This document shows, one piece after another, positions 6,364 to 13,105 of a stretch of 22,305 nt of DNA. Below the pieces are notes generated by a model. It saw only the letters and a program-made list of their open reading frames with translations, had not been told where the DNA came from and ran no database searches. Each line of letters opens with the position of its first letter. The first letter of the stretch is position 1. The DNA is from OMIS01 sp044350895 (GTDB lineage: Bacteria; Patescibacteriota; Microgenomatia; UBA1400; PJMF01). Where the stretch lies: positions 1 through 22,305 of the forward strand of contig JBILGT010000022.1 of NCBI GenBank assembly GCA_044350895.1, read 5' to 3'. The position numbers were made by a program, and so were the translations under genes.

Positions 6364-6842
6364 TTTGCTCGCAGCCACTCAATGTGGTCACAACCAGTCG
6401 CTTCTCGAAGTTGTGAGTTCCAGCCCGCAGTTGAGCATTTTTTCATTCGCTTACCATTACTTGTAGTGACTTCAACGAGTTTGTTGCCACACTTTGGACA
6501 CTCTTCATCGAGTTCTTTGACAGAATTACCCAGCCACTCAACATATGGACAGCCTGTAGCCACCATATTTTCACGATCCCAACCACTGGTGCTGCACTTC
6601 TTCATTTTTTTACCACTACGAGTAACTTGCATAACCAATGGAGCGTTACACTTAGGACACTTTTCATCCAAAGTCTGTGGTGGAGTATCGAGCCACTTCA
6701 CATATAAACAACCTTCAGTTTCTCGAGTCTGAGGATTCCATTTGCCACGAGAACACCGCTGGAGTTTTTTGCCAGTTTTGGTTTCTTCAGGATCGCTGAG
6801 TGGTGAATTACAAAGTGGACAGGTATCTTGGGTGTTTGACAT
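6360..6842 (-). CDS. Protein with three tandem topoisomerase-type zinc ribbons
   Basis: A 160-residue protein built almost only of three repeats of about 53 residues, each with four cysteines: C8-C11-C30-C45, C62-C65-C83-C98 and C115-C118-C136-C151. Each repeat reads CPxC, then GKK(L/M)xxCS, a tryptophan (W34, W88, W140), then GC and a closing EWL or KWL. This resembles the C-terminal zinc ribbons of bacterial topoisomerase I, which bind single-stranded DNA, but no topoisomerase domain is present. A role in nucleic-acid binding is an inference. The start is the ATG at 6842; a TTG at 6851 would add three residues. Upstream TAAACT lies 8 bases before this ATG. Confidence 0.75.
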   Translation of the reverse strand: MSNTQDTCPLCNSPLSDPEETKTGKKLQRCSRGKWNPQTRETEGCLYVKWLDTPPQTLDEKCPKCNAPLVMQVTRSGKKMKKCSTSGWDRENMVATGCPYVEWLGNSVKELDEECPKCGNKLVEVTTSNGKRMKKCSTAGWNSQLREATGCDHIEWLRAN

Positions 6843-6898
6843 ACGTATCAAGTTTACTATTCTTTTTGTATGTGACTAGATGAAGAATCTAATAATTT

Positions 6899-7825
6899 TT
6901 ATAAACGCAATAAAATACTAAAAGTGAACTGAATGATAACGTATAAAATACTCGTAGTGAGCGCAATTTTTTTGACCTTCTGTACGGGAAAACTCGAATT
7001 GTTTTGGAAAACAGTTCTCAAATACAGGTAGACACTTTGCGAAATAAAAATCAAGAAAATAATTGTCAATACAACAGCATACGATTTGCGGAATGCAAAG
7101 TTTTTGTTACTCAGTAAGAAATACAACGTATTGAACAATGCCCCGGTATATAGAGACCAAATTGCACTTGGAATTACTATATGAAGTAGTTGCAAACTGT
7201 TTATAAATTTTTTTGTAAAAAAGTAGGTTACTCCAGATAGGGCAAGTGCCAGCGCAAAACTGGTACTGACCAAGTCCTGAAAAATGAAAGAAAAATCAAA
7301 AAAGTGAAAGGTTGTTGGGTTGAGTGACTGTCTCGAAAAAGAGTAGTAGATAGCAATCAAAAGCGTCAGCGCCGTTGTAGCAATTTTTAGAAGTCCCACA
7401 CGTGCGGGAGGAGCTGAACTATTCTTGTCAGAACGGAACACTGTTATTGAAAGTAAGACATAGGGCAATACTACTAATAACACTGCAAGTATTCCATATA
7501 TGGTGAGTTCAACATTTTTTTGATTGGCAAACCATAAGTTAATGGTGTCATTTATTTCAGTTGCCATTGTTAACTGGAGCAGGTTAATGCCAGTGATCAT
7601 ACTCAGCAGTACGGTATTACTCAGTGAAAGCGTTCCTTTAAGAATTTTTGTGTAGAGAAAACTTGTTCCACCAAGGACTAAAAGTATGAGTAATAAACCA
7701 ATGTAGTTAAGTGGACAGAGTGATCGGGCTGCTGTACTTGCACAGCTAGAAACAAAAAAAGACATGTTCAGCAGAACCAATGGTATACCCAGTAAAACTG
7801 CAGCTGCCAAAATTTTTGTTCGCAT
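6899..7825 (-). CDS. Multi-pass membrane protein of unknown function
   Basis: A 308-residue, very hydrophobic protein with about eight predicted membrane helices, the first at residues 5-27. A possible small extracellular loop carries two cysteines (SSCASTAARSLCPLNYIG). No family was recognised, and charged residues are few, so a transporter or enzyme signature cannot be claimed. It lies just downstream of greA on the same strand, but it has its own likely promoter: TACACT (7837-7832) is 6 bases before the ATG at 7825. A GTG at 7843 would add six residues that coincide with the promoter. It may be read both with greA and alone. Confidence 0.65.
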   Translation of the reverse strand: MRTKILAAAVLLGIPLVLLNMSFFVSSCASTAARSLCPLNYIGLLLILLVLGGTSFLYTKILKGTLSLSNTVLLSMITGINLLQLTMATEINDTINLWFANQKNVELTIYGILAVLLVVLPYVLLSITVFRSDKNSSAPPARVGLLKIATTALTLLIAIYYSFSRQSLNPTTFHFFDFSFIFQDLVSTSFALALALSGVTYFFTKKFINSLQLLHIVIPSAIWSLYTGALFNTLYFLLSNKNFAFRKSYAVVLTIIFLIFISQSVYLYLRTVFQNNSSFPVQKVKKIALTTSILYVIIQFTFSILLRL

Positions 7826-7843
7826 GGATGTAGTGTAACGCAC

Positions 7844-8314
7844 TTATGTGATATCGACTACAGTATAGGTTACTTTGCCTCGGGGGGTGATTACTTCAGC
7901 AGCGTCACCGACTTTTTTACCTTTGACTGCAAGACCAATGGGACTTTGTAATGAGAGTTTTTGCTCGGCCATGTTTGATTCATGTTCACTGACTAGTAAG
8001 AACGTAAATTCTGTGATTCCATCAGAAAGAACTATCTTTTTTCCAAAATCAGCAACATGTGAGTCTGAACCAGTTTCAGCAACATATCCATTCACCAAAA
8101 CATGCTTGAGATAGCGGAGTTGTCGAGCAATATTGCCCAGTTCAAATTTGGCGGCTGTGTAGGCGCCATTTTCAGAAAGATCGCCCATTTCACGAGCCAC
8201 TTTCAATCGTTCCATCACTTCTTTTCGCAAATTGGTGAGGCGATCAAACTCTGCTTGGTTTTTGGCAAATGCTTCGGCAGTAAAGGGAATTGTGGGTTTA
8301 ATAATTGGTTGCAT
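7844..8314 (-). CDS. greA: Transcription elongation factor GreA
   Basis: A 156-residue GreA/GreB family protein, close to the family's usual 155-160. The N-terminal coiled coil (about residues 12-80) has the tip motif GDLSENGAYTAAK, containing the acidic residues (D45, E48) that act in RNA polymerase's secondary channel to trigger transcript cleavage. The C-terminal FKBP-like domain ends with SPIGLAVKGKKVGDAAEV, typical of GreA. The Gly in ENGAY differs from the commoner ENAEY. It is transcribed from TTGCTA-N17-TATTAT, with a leader of about 6 bases and no Shine-Dalgarno sequence. It is divergent from the antiporter gene. Confidence 0.93.
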   Translation of the reverse strand: MQPIIKPTIPFTAEAFAKNQAEFDRLTNLRKEVMERLKVAREMGDLSENGAYTAAKFELGNIARQLRYLKHVLVNGYVAETGSDSHVADFGKKIVLSDGITEFTFLLVSEHESNMAEQKLSLQSPIGLAVKGKKVGDAAEVITPRGKVTYTVVDIT

Positions 8315-8327
8315 CGTTAGAGCTCAC

Positions 8328-8356
8328 ATAATACCATCCTATATCTCCTCTAGCAA
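8328..8356 (-). promoter_or_regulatory. greA promoter
   Basis: On the minus strand, TTGCTA (8356-8351), a 17-base spacer and TATTAT (8333-8328), 13 bases before the greA ATG. It shares the short intergenic space with the divergent antiporter promoter, whose -10 TATGAT is at 8375-8380. Confidence 0.55.
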
Positions 8357-8374
8357 TGCAGCACGTGTATTGGG

Positions 8375-8380
8375 TATGAT
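8375..8380 (+). promoter_or_regulatory. -10 element of the antiporter gene (leaderless)
   Basis: TATGAT, 6 bases before the ATG at 8387. The expected -35 region overlaps that of greA and is weak. There is no Shine-Dalgarno sequence. Confidence 0.45.
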
Positions 8381-8386
8381 GACAAC

Positions 8387-10072
8387 ATGCCTGTTTTTCT
8401 TGAACTAAGTGCACTCCTTGGCCTGACTACTATTGTTACATTGCTTGTGCGCTGGTTACGTCAGCCCCTCATTATTGGCTACATCATTTCTGGTGTTATT
8501 GTTGGCCCATACGTCTTGAACCTGCTGCACTCAAAAGATGAGTTCGAACTTTTTTCTAAAGTCGGAATTGTGTTGCTTCTTTTCATCATGGGACTGCATC
8601 TCAATCCTAAGGTTATTAGAGAAGTGGGAAAAGTTTCACTGATGGCTGGGGTAGGGCAAGTCCTCATTACGACAATTGTGGGATTTTGCATAGCGCTCTT
8701 GCTGGGGCTGAGTAAAGTTGCAGCACTCTATGTGGGAATTGCACTCACCTTTAGTAGTACCATCATCATTTTGAAACTACTCTCTGATAAAAAAGACTTA
8801 CAAAAGTTTTATGCCAAAATCGCTATTGGATTACTACTAGTCCAAGACATCATTGCCTCAATTATTTTGATACTGATTGCGATGGTGGGTTCTCAGGGGA
8901 ATACTGATGCTTTAACTGCCACAAGTCAGATCGTTTTTAAAGGTGCAGCGTTGATGGTGGGCCTGATGCTCCTTGGTACCTATATTGTTCCTAAAGTCAT
9001 CAAATACATTGCTGTTTCCCAAGAACTGCTCTTTATTTTTTCACTTGCCTGGGGAATGGGCATGGCGAGTCTCTTTTTATGGTTTGGATTTTCAGTGGAG
9101 ATTGGTGCATTAGTGGCTGGTGTAACGTTATCAACGACGCCATATGCTGACGAAATTGCGTCACGAATGCGACCACTGCGCGACTTTTTTATTGTTATCT
9201 TCTTTATTCTGCTTGGTTCACATTTGGAAATAGGCAACTTGGGAGCGATAGTAATTCCCGCACTTATCTTTTCAGTATTTGTTTTGGTTGGTAATCCAAT
9301 TATTTTAATTATCCTCATGAACCTGTTGGGTTATAGCAGAAGGACAAGTTTCATGAGTGCACTGACAGTAGCTCAGATCAGTGAGTTCTCGCTCATTGTT
9401 GCAACTCTGGGAATGCAGATGGGGCATCTTTCGCAGCAGACATTATCTTTAATTACACTGGTAGGTATTATTACTATTACAATTTCTTCATACCTCATTC
9501 TGTATGCTGATAAAATTTATCCAAAATTAAGCAATGTTTTGGGTTGGTTGGAACTGCTCAAAAATAATAAAAAAGAGCGTGGCAACGATACGCAGTTTAG
9601 TGCTGTATTATTTGGCTACGATAGAGTGGGTGAAGATTTTATAGATGTTTTTACCAAACTTTCAGAACCGTTTTGTGTAGTTGATTTCAACCCAACTTCA
9701 ATTGAAAAGTTAGAAAAAAATAAAGTTCCATACTACTATGGCGATGCCAGCGACGTTGAGTTTCTGGAAGATTTGCCGTTTGGTAAAGTGAAGATAGCTG
9801 TCTCAACAATCCCTGATCTCAATATCAATCGTTTATTGGTTCACTTTATAAAAGGCATGAATCAACATGCAATTATTGTTGTGCTGGCTCATACTGCACA
9901 AGATGCACGGCAATTATACGATGTAGGTGCAAGCTATGTAATAATGCCACACCACCTTGGAGCACAACATGCTGCCAAACTTATCACTAAGCTCGGGCTT
10001 GATTCAACACTATTCAAAGAAGAAAAAACTAAACATTTAGATCTAATTATCAAACGCTACCTGCAGTATTAG
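8387..10072 (+). CDS. CPA2-family cation/proton antiporter with C-terminal RCK (TrkA-N) domain
   Basis: A 561-residue protein in the KefB/KefC-like class. Residues 1-380 contain about 12 membrane helices with CPA2 signatures: FSSTIIILKLLSDK, GLLLVQDIIA with the ion-coupling Asp, and GVTLSTTPYADEI followed by RPLRDFFIVIFFILLG. Residues 404-520 form a Rossmann RCK domain: VLFGYDRVGEDF, then CVVDFNP with the ribose-binding Asp, YYYGDASD and VSTIPD. In the GxGxxG loop the second glycine is Asp, so the usual nucleotide site is altered. No TrkA-C domain is visible. It probably exchanges K+ or Na+ for H+. Its stop codon overlaps that of the convergent frameshifted gene. Confidence 0.9.
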   Translation: MPVFLELSALLGLTTIVTLLVRWLRQPLIIGYIISGVIVGPYVLNLLHSKDEFELFSKVGIVLLLFIMGLHLNPKVIREVGKVSLMAGVGQVLITTIVGFCIALLLGLSKVAALYVGIALTFSSTIIILKLLSDKKDLQKFYAKIAIGLLLVQDIIASIILILIAMVGSQGNTDALTATSQIVFKGAALMVGLMLLGTYIVPKVIKYIAVSQELLFIFSLAWGMGMASLFLWFGFSVEIGALVAGVTLSTTPYADEIASRMRPLRDFFIVIFFILLGSHLEIGNLGAIVIPALIFSVFVLVGNPIILIILMNLLGYSRRTSFMSALTVAQISEFSLIVATLGMQMGHLSQQTLSLITLVGIITITISSYLILYADKIYPKLSNVLGWLELLKNNKKERGNDTQFSAVLFGYDRVGEDFIDVFTKLSEPFCVVDFNPTSIEKLEKNKVPYYYGDASDVEFLEDLPFGKVKIAVSTIPDLNINRLLVHFIKGMNQHAIIVVLAHTAQDARQLYDVGASYVIMPHHLGAQHAAKLITKLGLDSTLFKEEKTKHLDLIIKRYLQY

Positions 10073-10469
10073 TGTGAATCTTTATTACCTGCTAATGGTC
10101 CACGATAGGGTTGTGGATACATTCTTTTAATTAATTGATTTTGTAGATGTACGGCACGTATCAACAGTGCTCCCATTGTGGGCACAAGTGTATATAAAGG
10201 GAGTGTCTTTGCAAAGATCACATCAGCTGCTTCATGGGCAGTTTCAGCAGCATTACTGAGTCCTGCGCTAGTAAAGGCAGCAACAAGTCCACTTGTTTAT
10301 TTTGCTGCGCAAGTTCGGAGATTCCCAATACCATACCAGCTGCGACAGTGAAAAAATACAGTGAGATAGTGGGTGCTTTTTCTTGTAGTGAAGCCCAAGT
10401 TTTTTCAATTACAGCTTCTGTATTTTCTTGATCAATTTGTTGAAATGATTGTTCTAAATATTTTGACAC
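10069..10469 (-). pseudogene. Small membrane protein gene broken by one frameshift
   Basis: The first frame (from 10469) encodes VSKYLEQSFQQID, a helix TISLYFFTVAAGMVLGI and SELAQQNK, and then loses sense. From about 10296 another frame continues naturally as TSGLVAAFTSAGLSNAAETA, a second helix LYTLVPTMGALLIRAV and PQPYRGPLAGNKDSH, ending at TAA 10071-10069. One missing A in the A-rich stretch near 10296-10302 would join them into roughly 133 residues. No good slippery heptamer for programmed slippage was seen, so it is a mutation or an assembly error. GTG 10469 lies 8 bases after TATAGT (10483-10478). The TTG at 10478 overlaps that -10. The family is unknown. Confidence 0.6.
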
Positions 10470-10508
10470 AAGGATCAACTATAACCCTGGAATACAGGAG
10501 TCAAGTGT

Positions 10509-10514
10509 TATACT
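10509..10514 (+). promoter_or_regulatory. -10 element of msrB
   Basis: TATACT, 11 bases before the msrB ATG, giving a leader of about five bases and no Shine-Dalgarno sequence. The 50-base divergent space also has a short CCTG-N5-CAGG palindrome (10486-10498) that might be an operator, but it is too short to be sure. Confidence 0.4.
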
Positions 10515-10525
10515 GAATTCATACT

Positions 10526-10915
10526 ATGAATAACAAACTAGATCCCAAAAAAGCAGAATTAACACCCAATCAATGTTTTATTTTGTATGACAAAGGTACC
10601 GAAGCTCCGTTTACCAGTCCACTTTTGGAAGAAAAACGAATTGGAACATATGTGACTGTGGATACGCACCTTCCAGTCTTCAGATCAGAGGCAAAGTTTG
10701 AATCTGGATCAGGTTGGCCAAGTTTTTTCCAGCCAATTGCTGATCATGTTAAACTGAGAGAAGACAATTCACATGGCATGAAACGAATAGAAGTAGTCTC
10801 AAAGGATTCCAATGCTCATCTTGGCCATGTATTCGAAGATGGTCCAGCACCCACAGGAAAACGCTTCTGCATTAATGGAGAAGCACTACTTTTTATTCCA
10901 GATGAAGAAAAATAG
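10526..10915 (+). CDS. msrB: Peptide-methionine (R)-S-oxide reductase MsrB, zinc-less type
   Basis: A 129-residue protein, nearly the full family length, that reduces methionine-R-sulfoxide in proteins. The family block FESGSGWPSF (58-67) and the substrate/catalytic blocks NAHLGHVFEDGP (96-107) and KRFCING (112-118) are present, with catalytic Cys at C115. The four zinc-binding cysteines of the CxxC pairs are replaced (T44/T47 and S92/S95), so no structural zinc is expected. The only other cysteine is C17. Recycling would need a thiol donor such as the thioredoxin system encoded at 15222-16677. Its stop is immediately next to the rpmJ stop on the other strand. Confidence 0.93.
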   Translation: MNNKLDPKKAELTPNQCFILYDKGTEAPFTSPLLEEKRIGTYVTVDTHLPVFRSEAKFESGSGWPSFFQPIADHVKLREDNSHGMKRIEVVSKDSNAHLGHVFEDGPAPTGKRFCINGEALLFIPDEEK

Positions 10916-11035
10916 TTAGCCTTGGCGAGCTTTTCGGCGAGGATTACGTTTATTGATTCTATATAAACGACCCTTACGTTTGACGAGTATATCGCCTTTT
11001 TTTGGATCAGCTTGGAGTGAATTTTTTACTTTCAT
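10916..11035 (-). CDS. rpmJ: 50S ribosomal protein L36, cysteine-free form
   Basis: A 39-residue L36 with a MKVKNSLQ start, then KGDILVKRKGRLYRINKRNP and the RRKARQG ending typical of the family. The zinc-binding C-C-C-H set is absent, as in the alternative (C-minus) L36 paralogues that replace the zinc form under zinc limitation in some bacteria. Here it may be the only copy; that cannot be judged from one window. The ATG at 11035 has a good Shine-Dalgarno AGGAAAG about 5 bases upstream, so a longer reading from 11113 is rejected. Its usual ribosomal neighbours (infA, rpsM) are missing: it lies alone between msrB and the membrane glycosyltransferase-like gene. Confidence 0.88.
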   Translation of the reverse strand: MKVKNSLQADPKKGDILVKRKGRLYRINKRNPRRKARQG

Positions 11036-11132
11036 ACGTTCTTTCCTAATTTGAAGATGTATAGATCTTACTATGAAACGATATATTTTACCAGTCCTAG
11101 CAAGATAATTCACTAGAGATTTTTAAATAAAC

Positions 11133-12698
11133 TTATTTTTTATCAGTAATTCTAAAATATGCTGCGGGGATTCTGTATTTTTCAATAATCTCTGCATGTT
11201 CAGGAATATTCCTAATAAAAATAATTGAATAATCGTCAAAGTATACAGGGACCCAGTTGGGATCCTTATATGTTGAAACGAGAAATTCTTGTCCCCAGGG
11301 CGTTCTCTCAAGCATACTGAAATAAATTGCTCCAAATTTATAGTGATCGTCAATCTCTTTCCAATGTTCTTTATTAATTTGGATATCAACATATTCTTTT
11401 AAAAAGCTTTCTGAATAGGCTTCAGGGCGATTATCTATATATACTTTTTGGGGGTACAAATTATAAATAAGATATCCTCCAATATCAAAATTATTAAAAA
11501 TTGGTCCGGTAACAGTGAGCTTTTTAAAGAATTCAGCAGAATTAAGTATTCTGTCATGAAGACCTAACCCAAATGAATACCTATTTGGAAAAAATAATCC
11601 TGACGTGAAAAACACTACTAAAACGGCAAAACCTATAAGTGATGTAATACTGAGGTAGATTGTATTATCAAGAAAATTCTTAGCTTTTTTTCTGTATTCG
11701 GTAATTATGCTTTGGCTAGAAATTGCCAATACAATACAGCTTACCAGCCCAAAGAAGTTAGAAAAACGGATAAGTTTATTTGCAAATACTAGTAGAGTCA
11801 GGCCAAGTAAAAGTACTGCAATATATTTTTTCTTAAACTTCCATCCAGTATGGATACCAGAAATAAGTGCAAGAACAAATAATCCAATCAAATATATATT
11901 GTAGAACCTTCGATAATAGACTAAGAAAAAGTACGGACTTTTATTTTCTCCGACACTATATCCATAGTCACCCAAAATTTGAAAAGGATATATCACTCCT
12001 TTTAGTCCCAATGGGTTTATACAGACAGCAACAAGTGAAATTGTCGCCAAAAAAATAAGCTCTTTCACTTTTTTCCAGTCACGATTGACAAGTGATTGTA
12101 TGCCAAATACACCAAGTACTAAAAACTGTAGAAAAAAGAAAATATGAATATTGACCCAAAATAGTGCTGTAAAAAACAAAATAACTGCCGTTACATTGGT
12201 CGAAATTTTACGTTCATACCACCTGAGTAAAACAACAATCAACAGTGCAAAGAAAAATAAACTGAAAGCTTCAGGTCGTACTTCAGTGCGATCAGTAATC
12301 GCGGGTAAAACAATAAGTCCAGCAATAAACATTGTTGCTGTCCCAAATTTTTTAGCCACGTAGAAAAGTACAAGTGAGATTGCAGCTGTGTATAAAATTA
12401 CACTCAAAACAGTCAATCCTTCAAAACCAAGATATCGGTGGATAGATTCAACTATGACGCCAAAAAGCCAGTGGTGATTGGGGGCAAATTTATCAGTTGC
12501 AGTATACGAATAAAAATTTGTAGAGAAAACTTTTCCAGTTTCCAGAATAACTCGACCGTTAATAATGTGACGACCCAAATCTCCACCAGTGAGAAGCATT
12601 TTTCTAAAGAAGAATAAGGAGTAGTACAGAGTGAGAAGAATCCACCATGCCCAGTATGGAAGATTTTTAATCCAGTTAATTATTGAATACACCCACAT
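11133..12698 (-). CDS. Large GT-C-like polytopic membrane protein
   Basis: A 521-residue protein with about ten membrane helices up to residue 370 and a soluble tail. The first loop has GGDLGRHIINGR (D40, H44) and NHHWLFG (74-80), the kind of acidic/His loop seen in GT-C and PMT-like lipid-linked sugar transferases. After the helices comes a conserved-looking segment, NNFDIGGYLIYNLYP with KVYIDNRPEAY (about 413-423), known from many uncharacterised bacterial membrane proteins of this type. A role in cell-envelope glycosylation is an inference. The ATG is one base after the mazG-like stop, so the two form an operon with probable coupled translation. Confidence 0.7.
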   Translation of the reverse strand: MWVYSIINWIKNLPYWAWWILLTLYYSLFFFRKMLLTGGDLGRHIINGRVILETGKVFSTNFYSYTATDKFAPNHHWLFGVIVESIHRYLGFEGLTVLSVILYTAAISLVLFYVAKKFGTATMFIAGLIVLPAITDRTEVRPEAFSLFFFALLIVVLLRWYERKISTNVTAVILFFTALFWVNIHIFFFLQFLVLGVFGIQSLVNRDWKKVKELIFLATISLVAVCINPLGLKGVIYPFQILGDYGYSVGENKSPYFFLVYYRRFYNIYLIGLFVLALISGIHTGWKFKKKYIAVLLLGLTLLVFANKLIRFSNFFGLVSCIVLAISSQSIITEYRKKAKNFLDNTIYLSITSLIGFAVLVVFFTSGLFFPNRYSFGLGLHDRILNSAEFFKKLTVTGPIFNNFDIGGYLIYNLYPQKVYIDNRPEAYSESFLKEYVDIQINKEHWKEIDDHYKFGAIYFSMLERTPWGQEFLVSTYKDPNWVPVYFDDYSIIFIRNIPEHAEIIEKYRIPAAYFRITDKK

Positions 12699-12699
12699 G

Positions 12700-13053
12700 T
12701 TATTTCACCTTTGGATTAAGTCGGCGTTCTTTAACTTTATTGATAGAGTACATTAATCTATCATGTAGGTTTATCTTTTGAATACGAGCAAAACGCAAAA
12801 TACTGAGCAGTAAATCACCAAGTTCTTGTTCCATAGATTCATCCGTTTCAGCAGCCTTATTAGTTCGTTTGCGACCATGTTTGGCCAAATAGGCACGTGC
12901 AATTTCTCCCACTTCTTCAACAATTCCCAGAATAAGTATTGAACCAAACTCTTCGCTATACCGTTTTCCTTTATCAATTTCGTTGAGTAACTTGAAATAT
13001 TCACGCAGTGGTGTATGGTAATAGACCTTGGGTGGCTTGTCGCTCTTTTGCAT
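12700..13053 (-). CDS. MazG-like nucleotide pyrophosphohydrolase
   Basis: A 117-residue all-alpha NTP pyrophosphohydrolase of the MazG-like group. The metal-binding pattern is present: VEEVGEIARA (E46, E47, E50) and, after a variable loop, EQELGDLLLSILRFA (E77, D80), i.e. EExxE with a following ExxD. Such enzymes hydrolyse (d)NTPs to monophosphates and can clean the nucleotide pool. The start is the ATG at 13053, 6 bases after TATACT (13065-13060); a GTG at 13068 would lie within or before that -10. It is divergent from dnaG and heads an operon with the GT-C-like gene. The exact substrate is unknown. Confidence 0.85.
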   Translation of the reverse strand: MQKSDKPPKVYYHTPLREYFKLLNEIDKGKRYSEEFGSILILGIVEEVGEIARAYLAKHGRKRTNKAAETDESMEQELGDLLLSILRFARIQKINLHDRLMYSINKVKERRLNPKVK

Positions 13054-13059
13054 ATGACA

Positions 13060-13065
13060 AGTATA
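13060..13065 (-). promoter_or_regulatory. -10 element of the mazG-like gene (leaderless)
   Basis: TATACT on the minus strand, 6 bases before the ATG at 13053. It has the same arrangement as at 5838. No clear -35. Confidence 0.45.
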
Positions 13066-13105
13066 CATCCTTCATAGATAATACGAATATAACGGTTCCT
13101 CAGGT

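Noticed and set aside
10290..10305. Programmed -1 ribosomal frameshift in the small membrane gene
   Set aside because: The A-rich site does not form a proper X-XXY-YYZ heptamer in the right frame and no downstream stem or pseudoknot was recognised; mutation or assembly error is simpler.
11036..11113. N-terminal extension of L36 to 65 residues
   Set aside because: L36 is normally 37-41 residues with an MKV start, and a good Shine-Dalgarno precedes the internal ATG at 11035.
11123..11392. An 89-codon ORF inside the GT-C-like gene
   Set aside because: It overlaps the coding region in another frame and has no domain or RBS; it is a shadow ORF.
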